64,000 nucleotides of DNA from Bacteroidales bacterium. GTDB lineage: Bacteria; Bacteroidota; Bacteroidia; Bacteroidales; UBA932. The position numbers were made by a program, and so were the translations under genes. The DNA lies in NCBI GenBank assembly GCA_017615435.1, contig JAGAAF010000003.1:38484-102483 (forward strand). Reading direction: 5' to 3'. Each line of letters starts with the position of its first letter. Within the stretch, counting starts at the first letter, position 1. Shown piece by piece: positions 18,408 through 26,318 of this stretch. The notes below the pieces were generated by a model. That model saw only the letters and a list, made by a program, of their open reading frames with translations. It did no database searches and was not told the origin of the DNA.

Positions 18408-20459
18408 ATGAAAAAGACCCTCTCTGCACTTATTCTTCTGGCAGGCCTTTCGTGGCTGGTTTCTTCCTGCGCGACTCTCTCGAAAGTGGAGCTCGCAGAG
18501 GACGAGTACATCCTCGATTCCTACAAGATAGAAGTCAGCGGGGATCCCTTCTTCAATGTAAGCGAACTCTCCCAGTACGTCAGGCAGAAACCTGCCAGGG
18601 CGCTGTTCCAGCGCAAGGCCGTTATCCTTAACAAACGCTCGGCCGCCCTGTCGCGCACCGCGATGGGCGAACGCCTTACTAAGCTCGGTTATTACGACTC
18701 GAAGGTGGACACCTCCATCACATACAAAGGAAAGAAAGCGAAGGTGACATATCTGGTCGAGCTGGGCAAGCAGATTCCCATCGACACCGTCATCCTCAGG
18801 CTGCCCGCCGCCGAAGAGTTCCGAGGCGATTTTATGGCGGATTCTTCAAAGATTCTCGTCAGGCAGGGGGACAACCTCTCGGAGGTGGTGATGGAGCAGG
18901 AGATAGACAGGAGCGTGGAAGCCCTGCGTTCCAAAGGCTATTACAGCATCGACCAGTCGCAATACCATTTCCTCGCGGACACCAACGGCCGTGCCGGCAA
19001 GGCGGCTGTCATCTACGAAATCCCTTCGGTAATCCGCAAGTCATACATAGGCAAGGTCACCGTAAGCTACCCCGAAGACCTCAAATTCAAGAAATCGGTG
19101 CTTCGGGGAATGAACCTCCTTCATCCGGGCGATCTGTACAACTCGGAGAAGGTGTCGAACACATATTCCCGTTTCTCTTCGCTCAGGGTCTTCCAGAGCG
19201 TCGGAGTCAACCTTACGCCTGCCGACAGCAGCACGGTTGACTGCAACATATCCCTTACGAAGTCCAAGCTCCAGGGCTTCAAGACCAACCTGGAGGTAAG
19301 CACGAACTCCTCCGGCCTGCTCGGCATTTCGCCCAGACTGAGTTACTACCATAAGAATATCTTCGGAGGGGGAGAGTGGCTGAGCATAGGTTTCAGCGGC
19401 AACTTCCAGTTTATGATAGACGATCCGGCCACGCGAGCCACGGAAGTGGGTACTTCAGCTTCGCTGAGCCTTCCGCGTTTCCTCGGACTCGGCTACGAGC
19501 GTTTCCAGGGTTCCAACGTGCCCAGGACGGAGTTCAACCTGTCTTTCAGCCGCCAGGACCGCCCCGAGTACACCAGAAACCTCTTCTCCGGTTCGTACGG
19601 ATATACCGGCATTTACCATCGCAAGCTTTCTTACCAGATCTATCCGCTCCAGATCAACTACGTCAGGCTCTTCGATATGACGAACACCTTCCGCGAGCGT
19701 CTGGACAAGAACCCCTATATGAAGTACTCGTACCAGGACCACTCCGACATCGGCGTGGCGGGTACTTTCTACTACTCGAGCAGTCCGGATCCAATTCCGA
19801 CCACCTCATACTACACCGTACGCCTCCAGACGGACGTTTCCGGAAACGTCATAAGCCTCTTCAAAGGCCTTCTTCCGACTAACGCCGCCGGCCAGGGCCT
19901 GCTGCTCGGCGCCCCGTTCTCGCAGTACGCCAAGATAGAGCTCGCCCTCGCACGCGGATACCGCTTCGGCCTTGACGACGAGCAGGCGGTGGCCGTCAGG
20001 CTCCTCGCTGGAATAGGCCAGGCCTACGGCAACAGCACCGCGCTGCCTTACGAGAAACAGTTCTACGCGGGCGGCGCGAGCGGAATGCGAGGCTGGCAGA
20101 CGCGCTCGCTGGGCCCGGGCGCCGCCGCTCTCGACAAGACTTTCAGCATTCCCAGCCAGACGGGTGATATGAAACTTGAAGCGGATATCGAATATCGCTT
20201 CCCGATAGTATGGATGTTGGAAGGCGCCCTCTTCGCCGAAGCCGGAAACATCTGGGACACTCATTCAGGAGTGGATCTGGGCGCGATTGCCGCCGACTAC
20301 GGACTCGGCATCAGGCTCAATATGAACATCATACTGATCCGTCTCGATATGGGTGTCCGCCTCCGCGACCCCTCCGCCGCGGTCAAATGGCTTGACCCTC
20401 TCACCGCCTTTAAATCCGGCGGTGTAGCACTTCACTTTGGAGTCGGTTACCCGTTCTAA
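18408..20459 (+). CDS. tamL: TamL-like BamA/TamA-family outer-membrane lipoprotein
   Basis: A 683-residue Omp85-superfamily protein. Unlike proteobacterial TamA it begins with a lipoprotein signal (lipobox LVSSC, C21), the hallmark of TamL, the Bacteroidota form. The periplasmic part (about 30-300) contains POTRA-like segments (RLTKLGYYDSKVD, EALRSKGYYSIDQSQY). The rest is the membrane barrel, with conserved GGASGMRGW near 555 that corresponds to the Omp85 loop-6 VRGF/Y-type motif, and the C-terminal strand ending GVGYPF. It is predicted to help insert or assemble outer-membrane proteins. It ends 1 nt before the stop of convergent rarA. Confidence 0.88.
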   Translation: MKKTLSALILLAGLSWLVSSCATLSKVELAEDEYILDSYKIEVSGDPFFNVSELSQYVRQKPARALFQRKAVILNKRSAALSRTAMGERLTKLGYYDSKVDTSITYKGKKAKVTYLVELGKQIPIDTVILRLPAAEEFRGDFMADSSKILVRQGDNLSEVVMEQEIDRSVEALRSKGYYSIDQSQYHFLADTNGRAGKAAVIYEIPSVIRKSYIGKVTVSYPEDLKFKKSVLRGMNLLHPGDLYNSEKVSNTYSRFSSLRVFQSVGVNLTPADSSTVDCNISLTKSKLQGFKTNLEVSTNSSGLLGISPRLSYYHKNIFGGGEWLSIGFSGNFQFMIDDPATRATEVGTSASLSLPRFLGLGYERFQGSNVPRTEFNLSFSRQDRPEYTRNLFSGSYGYTGIYHRKLSYQIYPLQINYVRLFDMTNTFRERLDKNPYMKYSYQDHSDIGVAGTFYYSSSPDPIPTTSYYTVRLQTDVSGNVISLFKGLLPTNAAGQGLLLGAPFSQYAKIELALARGYRFGLDDEQAVAVRLLAGIGQAYGNSTALPYEKQFYAGGASGMRGWQTRSLGPGAAALDKTFSIPSQTGDMKLEADIEYRFPIVWMLEGALFAEAGNIWDTHSGVDLGAIAADYGLGIRLNMNIILIRLDMGVRLRDPSAAVKWLDPLTAFKSGGVALHFGVGYPF

Positions 20460-21758
20460 TTATTTCTTCGTATAATACTTTGGCCAGCAGGCCTGGAGAT
20501 ACGCTTTGAGCGTGTCTTCGTGCTTGTTGGGCTGCGGCTCGTAGAAGACGTGCCCGCTGAAGGCTTCCGGAAGGAATTCCTGATCCACGAAGTGCCCCGG
20601 GAAGTCGTGGGCATACTTATAGCCGTCGGCATAGCCCAGTTCCTCCATCAGCTTGGTGGGAGCGTTGCGAAGATGCAGGGGCACAGGTGCCGTCTTGTCG
20701 GCCGCTGCGGCTTCCAGGGCGGCGTTTATGGCCATATAGGCGGAATTGCTCTTGGGCGAAGCGGCCAGGTAGATCGTACATTCGGAGAGGGGAATACGCG
20801 CTTCGGGCATACCGATTACGTGGACAATCTGGAAGGTGCTGTTCGCAAGAAGCAGCGCGTTGGGATTCGCAAGCCCTATGTCCTCCGCTGCGAGGATGCA
20901 GAGGCGGCGGGCGATGAAGAGCGGGTCCTCTCCGCCGTCCAACATACGGGCGAGGTAGTAGACCGCCGCATTGGGGTCCGAGCCGCGCACGCTCTTGATG
21001 AAGGCCGAGATGATGTCATAGTGCATCTCACCGTTCTTGTCGTAGATGGCGGTGCTCTTCTGCAGGCAGTCGTTCACGACCTTGTTGTCGATAACTATCT
21101 CCTTCTTGCCTGCGAACGAGTCCACTACCACCTCGAGGATGTTCAGCAACTTGCGGCCGTCGCCTCCGCTCTGTCGCAGAAGTGCGTCGGTTTCCTTTAC
21201 GACTATGCTCTTCTCCTTCAGCACTTCGTCCTCGGTGAGCGCCCTGTTAAGCAGCGTAAGGAGGTCTTCCTTCTCGAGCGACTTGAGCACATACACCTGG
21301 CAGCGCGACAGAAGGGGAGAGATCACCTCGAACGAGGGATTCTCGGTAGTCGCGCCTATAAGCACCACAACGCCCTGCTCCACGGCCCCCAGAAGTGCAT
21401 CCTGCTGGGCCTTGCTGAAGCGGTGGATCTCGTCGATGAAGAGTATCGGAGCCTTGCCCGACCTGAAAAGGGAAGTCGCCTTGGCCTGCTCGAAGACCTC
21501 GCGGACTTCCTTCACGCCCGAACTGACAGCCGAGAGGGTATAGAACTCACGGCCGAGAGTCTCCGCAATAATCCGGGCAAGTGTGGTTTTGCCCACGCCC
21601 GGAGGCCCCCAGAGTATGAAGGAGGACAAGTTTCCGCTTTCAATCATATTGCGGAGTATACAGCCCTCGCCGACCAGATGCTTCTGGCCGACATATTCGG
21701 ATAGATTCCGGGGTCTGAGACGCTCCGGCAGGGGAGCAAGTAAGGTTGTTGCGGGCAT
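20460..21758 (-). CDS. rarA: Replication-associated recombination protein A (MgsA/RarA/WRNIP1)
   Basis: AAA+ ATPase, related to clamp loaders, that acts at stalled replication forks. The family starts at MPATTLLAPLPERLRP, so I use the ATG at 21758 (432 residues). The frame stays open about 590 nt further upstream, but that part is antisense to the next gene. Walker A GPPGVGKTT is at about 51-59, Walker B ILFIDEIHRF follows, and the sensor GATTENPSF is intact. The C-terminal tetramerization region ends in LQACWPKYY. Its stop directly abuts the tamL stop. Confidence 0.93.
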   Translation of the reverse strand: MPATTLLAPLPERLRPRNLSEYVGQKHLVGEGCILRNMIESGNLSSFILWGPPGVGKTTLARIIAETLGREFYTLSAVSSGVKEVREVFEQAKATSLFRSGKAPILFIDEIHRFSKAQQDALLGAVEQGVVVLIGATTENPSFEVISPLLSRCQVYVLKSLEKEDLLTLLNRALTEDEVLKEKSIVVKETDALLRQSGGDGRKLLNILEVVVDSFAGKKEIVIDNKVVNDCLQKSTAIYDKNGEMHYDIISAFIKSVRGSDPNAAVYYLARMLDGGEDPLFIARRLCILAAEDIGLANPNALLLANSTFQIVHVIGMPEARIPLSECTIYLAASPKSNSAYMAINAALEAAAADKTAPVPLHLRNAPTKLMEELGYADGYKYAHDFPGHFVDQEFLPEAFSGHVFYEPQPNKHEDTLKAYLQACWPKYYTKK

Positions 21759-21776
21759 TGCTGTCAGATAGTAAGG

Positions 21777-21784
21777 CAAAAATA
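21777..21784 (-). promoter_or_regulatory. -7 box of the rarA promoter
   Basis: Read leftward, 21784-21777 is TATTTTTG, an exact TAnnTTTG match 18 nt before the rarA ATG. This supports the downstream start for rarA. No good -33 box is seen. Confidence 0.6.
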
Positions 21785-21809
21785 CGTAAATTATTTGTAA
21801 CTTAGCATT

Positions 21810-22370
21810 GTGACTAAGCCTGCCCTCATAACCCTGCTTGCAGCGGTGGCCCTCCTTATGGGCTGCAACCAGGCCTATGCCCAGCGCAGGATAGAAAGGG
21901 CGGGTGTTCTCAACTCCCCGAAGGGCTTCGGTATCAGTCTCGGCATCCAGCAGGAAGACAGGCGCGTGTACAATACCGTGAGCCTTACTGCCGACCTTGA
22001 AGGCATCCTGGACGGCACAGAGACTGCTCCGGGCGTCAAGTTCACCTGGCTTCACCAAAACCAGATCCGCGGGGGCATCATCCGCGACGATATCGATTAC
22101 AGGTTTTACCTGGGAGGCGGTTTCACCACCGGCTACGTCCGTGACCACGGCGCTCCCGGCCGAAATATGGGACCGATACTCGGGATGGCCGCGGGAGCCG
22201 GGATTATGTTCCTTTTCGAGAACAACATCGATGTCGCACTCAGCTTTACCGGCGAGTTCGGATTCCAGCTCCGAAAGGACGAAACTTTCGGTACGCTGGA
22301 TCTCTCCTGGTACGCGAACGGAGTGTACAAAGCCCCTATCCCTCAAGTAACCATTTACTATAGATTCTAA
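21810..22370 (+). CDS. Small predicted outer-membrane beta-barrel protein
   Basis: A 186-residue envelope protein of unknown function, starting at GTG. The signal sequence can be read two ways: type I cleavage after AYA (AQRRIE...) or a lipobox at LLMGC (C19). The mature part has amphipathic strands, Gly-rich turns (YLGGGFTTGY, GMAAGAGIMF) and a terminal strand ending in YYRF with C-terminal Phe, as in 8-stranded barrels. It is translationally coupled to the next gene, which encodes a second small barrel (TAATG overlap). Confidence 0.6.
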   Translation: MTKPALITLLAAVALLMGCNQAYAQRRIERAGVLNSPKGFGISLGIQQEDRRVYNTVSLTADLEGILDGTETAPGVKFTWLHQNQIRGGIIRDDIDYRFYLGGGFTTGYVRDHGAPGRNMGPILGMAAGAGIMFLFENNIDVALSFTGEFGFQLRKDETFGTLDLSWYANGVYKAPIPQVTIYYRF

Positions 22371-22987
22371 TGAGTAAGTCGCTGAAAATAATTGCTTTAT
22401 CTCTAGTTATGGTTTTTGCTTTCGGGGCTCTCTCGAAGGCTGAAAGCCCGCGCCTCAGATACGGTCTTCAGTGGGGTTACAACGCCAAGGTCGCAACCGG
22501 TTACGAATACACCATCTACAACTCATTCGGCAGCCGTATCTCCGATTCCCAGCCCCTGACTGCCGATTATTACACAAACGCATTCGTGTCGGCCGACCTT
22601 GGACTCGAGTTTCTCAATTACTTCGCGTTCACGCTCAAGGCTGGTTACAGAGGAGTGGCGAAAGACTACCGTATTATGCCCGCAGAACTGCAGTTCTCCA
22701 TCTTCCCGTGGGGTTATGACCAGCACGGACTGTTCTTCCTTGGCGGCGGGGGATTCGCCCTGTACCACTGGAGTCTGGAAGATAAGATAAACCTGCTTTC
22801 CGCAGGAATGGGACTACGCCGCAATATGGGGATGAAGGTGAGCCTGGACGGCTTCCTGAAGGCCAATCTGACCACTTGCAGCCCTCTGCCGGTGGATCCG
22901 GTGGACGGTCAGATTCCTCGCGACAGGACGGTTTACTCCCGTGCGAAGTACATCTCTATCGATTTGGGATTGGCCCTCTATTTCTAG
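22370..22987 (+). CDS. Small predicted outer-membrane protein, partner of previous gene
   Basis: A 205-residue secreted protein of unknown function. The signal peptide ends near LSKAES. The rest is rich in aromatic beta strands (LRYGLQWGYNAKV, FFLGGGGFALYHW) and ends in LGLALYF with a C-terminal Phe, the usual last-strand signature. Its ATG overlaps the stop of the preceding barrel gene by one base, so the two are probably made together. Its last 4 nt overlap the convergent exchanger gene. Confidence 0.6.
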   Translation: MSKSLKIIALSLVMVFAFGALSKAESPRLRYGLQWGYNAKVATGYEYTIYNSFGSRISDSQPLTADYYTNAFVSADLGLEFLNYFAFTLKAGYRGVAKDYRIMPAELQFSIFPWGYDQHGLFFLGGGGFALYHWSLEDKINLLSAGMGLRRNMGMKVSLDGFLKANLTTCSPLPVDPVDGQIPRDRTVYSRAKYISIDLGLALYF

Positions 22988-23913
22988 ATGGTATAGATAA
23001 GCCAGCCTATATATGCGAAGTAGCTCAGGGCCATCAGTGCACCTTCCAGTCGGTTGATCCTGGCAGTCTTGCCTATATAAGCGAACAGAGTCAGAAGGAC
23101 CGTGCTTCCAAGAAGGGCGGCAAAGTCCACCCAGATTATGTTTCCCGTGCCCAGACGGGTCAGCAGGGAAGCCACACCCAGAACAAGGAGGATATTGAAG
23201 ATGTTGCTGCCGATTATGGTTCCCAGCGCAAGCTGGCCTTTCTTCTTTGCGGCAGCCACGATCGTGGTAACCAGTTCAGGCATACTTGTGCCGCCTGCCA
23301 GCAGGGTGATTGCGATAAACTTCTCGCTGACTCCGACCTCCCTTGCAAAGTTCACGGAATGGTCCACGAAAAGCCTGCCGCCGAAAATCAGGCCTGCAAG
23401 GCCTCCGATCACCATAACGATGGCCAGAGTCAGGCTTATATCCTTCTTCGGTGCCTCTTCAATGTCCACCTTTCCGCTTTTGAAGCACATCACGATATAA
23501 GCGGTGAATACAGTCAGCATCAAAAGACCGTCGATCCAATTAAGATAGCCCTTCGAGGCCAGCAGCACAAAGAACAGCGTGATGCCGAAGAACATAGGGA
23601 TGTCGCGCGTCAGGTTGAGCCTGTTCACGGCTATCGGGGTGATGATGGCAGCCGATCCGAGCACCAGTAGTGCGTTCAGGGTATTCGAGCCGACGATGTT
23701 TCCTATGGAGATATCCGCCGAGCCCTCGATTGCGCCCGTGAGGCTCACGACCATCTCCGGCATAGATGTGCCGAAGCCCACTATCGTGAGGCCGATCACG
23801 AATTCGCTCACGCCCGATTTACGGGCTATGGCAGACGAACCGTCCACCAATATGTCTGAGCCGTATACCACGAGGCCAAGGCCTATAAGAAGCAGAAGAA
23901 TGTCGATTATCAT
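22984..23913 (-). CDS. Calcium/sodium antiporter (CaCA family, YrbG-like)
   Basis: Inner-membrane cation exchanger of 309 residues with about ten membrane helices. The two inverted alpha repeats are clear: GFGTSMPEMVVSLTGA with IGNIVGSNTLNAL in the first half, and GGTSMPELVTTIVAA with LGTIIGSNIFNILLVLG in the second. The acidic residues in TSMPE bind the cation. It overlaps the upstream methyltransferase gene by 4 nt, so it ends a leftward run that starts with the metal ATPase genes. Confidence 0.92.
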   Translation of the reverse strand: MIIDILLLLIGLGLVVYGSDILVDGSSAIARKSGVSEFVIGLTIVGFGTSMPEMVVSLTGAIEGSADISIGNIVGSNTLNALLVLGSAAIITPIAVNRLNLTRDIPMFFGITLFFVLLASKGYLNWIDGLLMLTVFTAYIVMCFKSGKVDIEEAPKKDISLTLAIVMVIGGLAGLIFGGRLFVDHSVNFAREVGVSEKFIAITLLAGGTSMPELVTTIVAAAKKKGQLALGTIIGSNIFNILLVLGVASLLTRLGTGNIIWVDFAALLGSTVLLTLFAYIGKTARINRLEGALMALSYFAYIGWLIYTI

Positions 23914-25343
23914 AGCAGTTCGAGCTGGCAGACATTCTCGACGTGTTGCGTGTGAGGAAACATATCGACAGGTTGCACTGCCGTGACCTTGTATTTCACT
24001 GAAAGCGCCGCCAGGTCGCGAGCCTGGGAGGCGGGGTTGCAGCTGACGTAAACTATGCGCCTGGGAGCTGCGTTAAGTATAACCTTGCCCACGTCGGGAT
24101 GTATACCCGCACGTGGAGGATCGAGAATGATGACGTCCGGGCGGCCGTGCTCCTCGATGAAGCCGTCCGTGAGGATGTCCTTCATATCGCCGGCGTAGAA
24201 GTCGCAGTTTGTGATGCCGTTTCTGCGGGCGTTCTCACGTGCGTCATCGATCGCTTCGGGCACATATTCTATGCCTATCACCTTCGAGGCCTTGGCGCTG
24301 ACGAACTGGGCGATGGTGCCCGTGCCGGTGTACAGATCGTAGACTACCTCGCTGCCGGTCAGGCCTGCGAACTCGCGGGCGACCTTATAGAGCGCGTATG
24401 CCTGCTCCGTATTGGTCTGATAGAACGACTTCGGGCCGATCTTGAAGTTCAGGCCTTCCATCGATTCGTAAATCGCCTCGTCGCCTTTGTAAAGAATGCA
24501 CTCCTGATCGGCGACCGAGTCGTTAACTTTCGCATTTATAAGGTAGTAAAGCGAGCTGATCTCAGGGAATTCTGCAGCTATTGCGTCAAGAAAAGCCTCC
24601 CTTTCGGGGAAGTCGCGACCAAAACAAACTATCAGCATAACTTGCTGATTTTCAGCCGTCCTAACAAATATGTTACGTAGAATACCCGTTTTTTCCCTCA
24701 AATTAAAGAAGGAAATGCCGTGTTCAAGGGCGTATTTTTTAATGAAAAGCCTTATCTGATTGGACGGTTCTCTCTGTAAATAACAGTGTTGGATATCGAG
24801 AACCTTGTCGAAGAATTTCCCCACGTGGAAACCCAGTCCGACCCGCTCTTCTTCGCTCAGTTTTTCGGGATCTTCGTCGGCGAAAACCCATCTCCTGTCG
24901 GAGGCGGTGAACTCGAGTTTGTTGCGGTACTCCCTGATTTTCTCCGAGCCTATTGTCGGCCTTATCTCAGGAACGTCCAGATGACCGATGCGGACCAGCT
25001 GGTCATAGACCTGCTGTCGCTTGGCTTCGAGCTGCAGGTCGTAGGGGAGTATCTGCCATTTGCAGCCCCCGCAGGTACCGAAATGGCTGCAGAAGGGCTC
25101 GAGACGACGGGGAGAGGGCTTGACCAGGCGCACTATACGTCCTTCCATAAAGGACTTCTTGCGTTTGGTTACCATCACATCCACCACATCTCCGGGCACC
25201 GCGAAGGGTACGAACAGCACCCTTGGAGTAGCTTCCTCGGGCTCCGTAGGCAACTTGGCGTGTGCCAATGCCTTGCCCTCGGCAGCCACCGCTTCGATGG
25301 TGATGCCCTCGAGTATGATAGTGGTTTTGCGCCCTCTTGCCAT
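23910..25343 (-). CDS. 23S rRNA (uracil-5-)-methyltransferase, RlmD/RumA type
   Basis: SAM-dependent m5U methyltransferase of 477 residues. An N-terminal TRAM domain is followed by the [4Fe-4S] Cys motif (C85, C91, C94 in CSHFGTCGGC, and a fourth Cys in IQHCYLQ). The Rossmann core has the SAM loop DLYTGTGT and LDPPRAGIH, and the catalytic nucleophile Cys in VSCNPA near 433. Assignment to U1939 (RlmD) rather than another m5U position is by family likeness only. It lies 13 nt after the MscS gene. Confidence 0.9.
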   Translation of the reverse strand: MARGRKTTIILEGITIEAVAAEGKALAHAKLPTEPEEATPRVLFVPFAVPGDVVDVMVTKRKKSFMEGRIVRLVKPSPRRLEPFCSHFGTCGGCKWQILPYDLQLEAKRQQVYDQLVRIGHLDVPEIRPTIGSEKIREYRNKLEFTASDRRWVFADEDPEKLSEEERVGLGFHVGKFFDKVLDIQHCYLQREPSNQIRLFIKKYALEHGISFFNLREKTGILRNIFVRTAENQQVMLIVCFGRDFPEREAFLDAIAAEFPEISSLYYLINAKVNDSVADQECILYKGDEAIYESMEGLNFKIGPKSFYQTNTEQAYALYKVAREFAGLTGSEVVYDLYTGTGTIAQFVSAKASKVIGIEYVPEAIDDARENARRNGITNCDFYAGDMKDILTDGFIEEHGRPDVIILDPPRAGIHPDVGKVILNAAPRRIVYVSCNPASQARDLAALSVKYKVTAVQPVDMFPHTQHVENVCQLELL

Positions 25344-25356
25344 CCCTGCGGGAAGA

Positions 25357-26283
25357 TTACGACTGTTTCACTTCCACACGGGTTGCAGCGAACTTGAAGC
25401 CGGCTTCTCCGAGCGCAGTGTAAAGGTAAGTACGAAGGCCGAAATACAGCGGCCAATAGTCTTCGTTCTTGCACCAGACTCGGGTCCTGACCGTGACAGC
25501 GTCTTTGTCTATATCGCACACCGTGAAGAAGGGGGCATTGGCCTCTTCCACCGGTTCTGTGATAACTCTTGATTCCTTGGCTATCAACGCTTTAAGGGTC
25601 GCCATCAGTTTCTCTACATCAGTTCCGTGCTGGAAGGGAAGATCGATATCCAGACGGCGGTAAGCCTTGGGAGAGTAGTTATTGATCGTGCCCGAACTCA
25701 AGGCGCCGTTGGGAAGGATGATCACCCTGTTGTCCGGAGTGCGGAGCTTGGTGGAAACTATATTGACTTCAGACACGGTTCCAAGGAAACCCTGGGCCTC
25801 GATGAGGTCGCCGGCCTTGAAAGGCTTGAAGATGATCAGCATTATGCCGCCCGCAAAATTCTGCACGGTGCCGCTCAGGGCAAGACCTATCGCCATACCT
25901 CCTGCGGCAAGGACGGCCGCGAGGGAAGTGGTGTTGATGCCCAGAGTGCCTATCACCACCACGATGAGCAGCACGGTAAGGGTGATGCTCACGAGAGACG
26001 TCGTAAAGGTCACGATGGCCTTGTCCGTCTTGCGCTTGGTCATCCCGTTGTGCATAATGGTCTTGATCTTCTTGATCAGCCACGCACCCACTATGTATAT
26101 TACAATAGCGGCAATGACCTTGAGCACAAGGGTAAGGGCGTCGTGTCCCAGACCCTGCAGAGCGGTATTGGGATCTTCCTTGAAGTTGGTTACCAGCGCG
26201 TGCTGAGCCTCTTTCCAGGCTGTGAGAGTAGAGTCGGGATTCGACTGGATCAAACCCTCAATCTGCAACAATTTTTCGAGCAT
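25357..26283 (-). CDS. MscS-family small-conductance mechanosensitive channel
   Basis: Inner-membrane channel of 308 residues that releases solutes on hypo-osmotic shock. Three membrane helices are visible (about 50-72, 90-112, 120-150). The pore helix TM3 has the Ala/Gly pattern AAVLAAGGMAIGLALSGTVQNFAGG, broken here as AAVLAAGGMAIGLAL then SGTVQNFAGG, typical of MscS. The soluble vestibule follows (FKAGDLIEAQGFLGTV, NRVIILPNGALSSGTINNYS). It has an N-terminal extension of about 45 residues that is not hydrophobic. Confidence 0.9.
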   Translation of the reverse strand: MLEKLLQIEGLIQSNPDSTLTAWKEAQHALVTNFKEDPNTALQGLGHDALTLVLKVIAAIVIYIVGAWLIKKIKTIMHNGMTKRKTDKAIVTFTTSLVSITLTVLLIVVVIGTLGINTTSLAAVLAAGGMAIGLALSGTVQNFAGGIMLIIFKPFKAGDLIEAQGFLGTVSEVNIVSTKLRTPDNRVIILPNGALSSGTINNYSPKAYRRLDIDLPFQHGTDVEKLMATLKALIAKESRVITEPVEEANAPFFTVCDIDKDAVTVRTRVWCKNEDYWPLYFGLRTYLYTALGEAGFKFAATRVEVKQS

Positions 26284-26318
26284 CGTTCAGTCCGTTTAAT
26301 TCAACGCGCTAATATACG

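Noticed and set aside
21759..22346. An N-terminal extension of rarA of about 195 codons
   Set aside because: It is antisense to a secreted protein gene, crosses the rarA promoter, and the conserved family start is at 21758.
26284..26318. A promoter between the metal ATPase and MscS genes
   Set aside because: No TAnnTTTG box on the leftward strand in this 35-nt gap; read-through is more likely.
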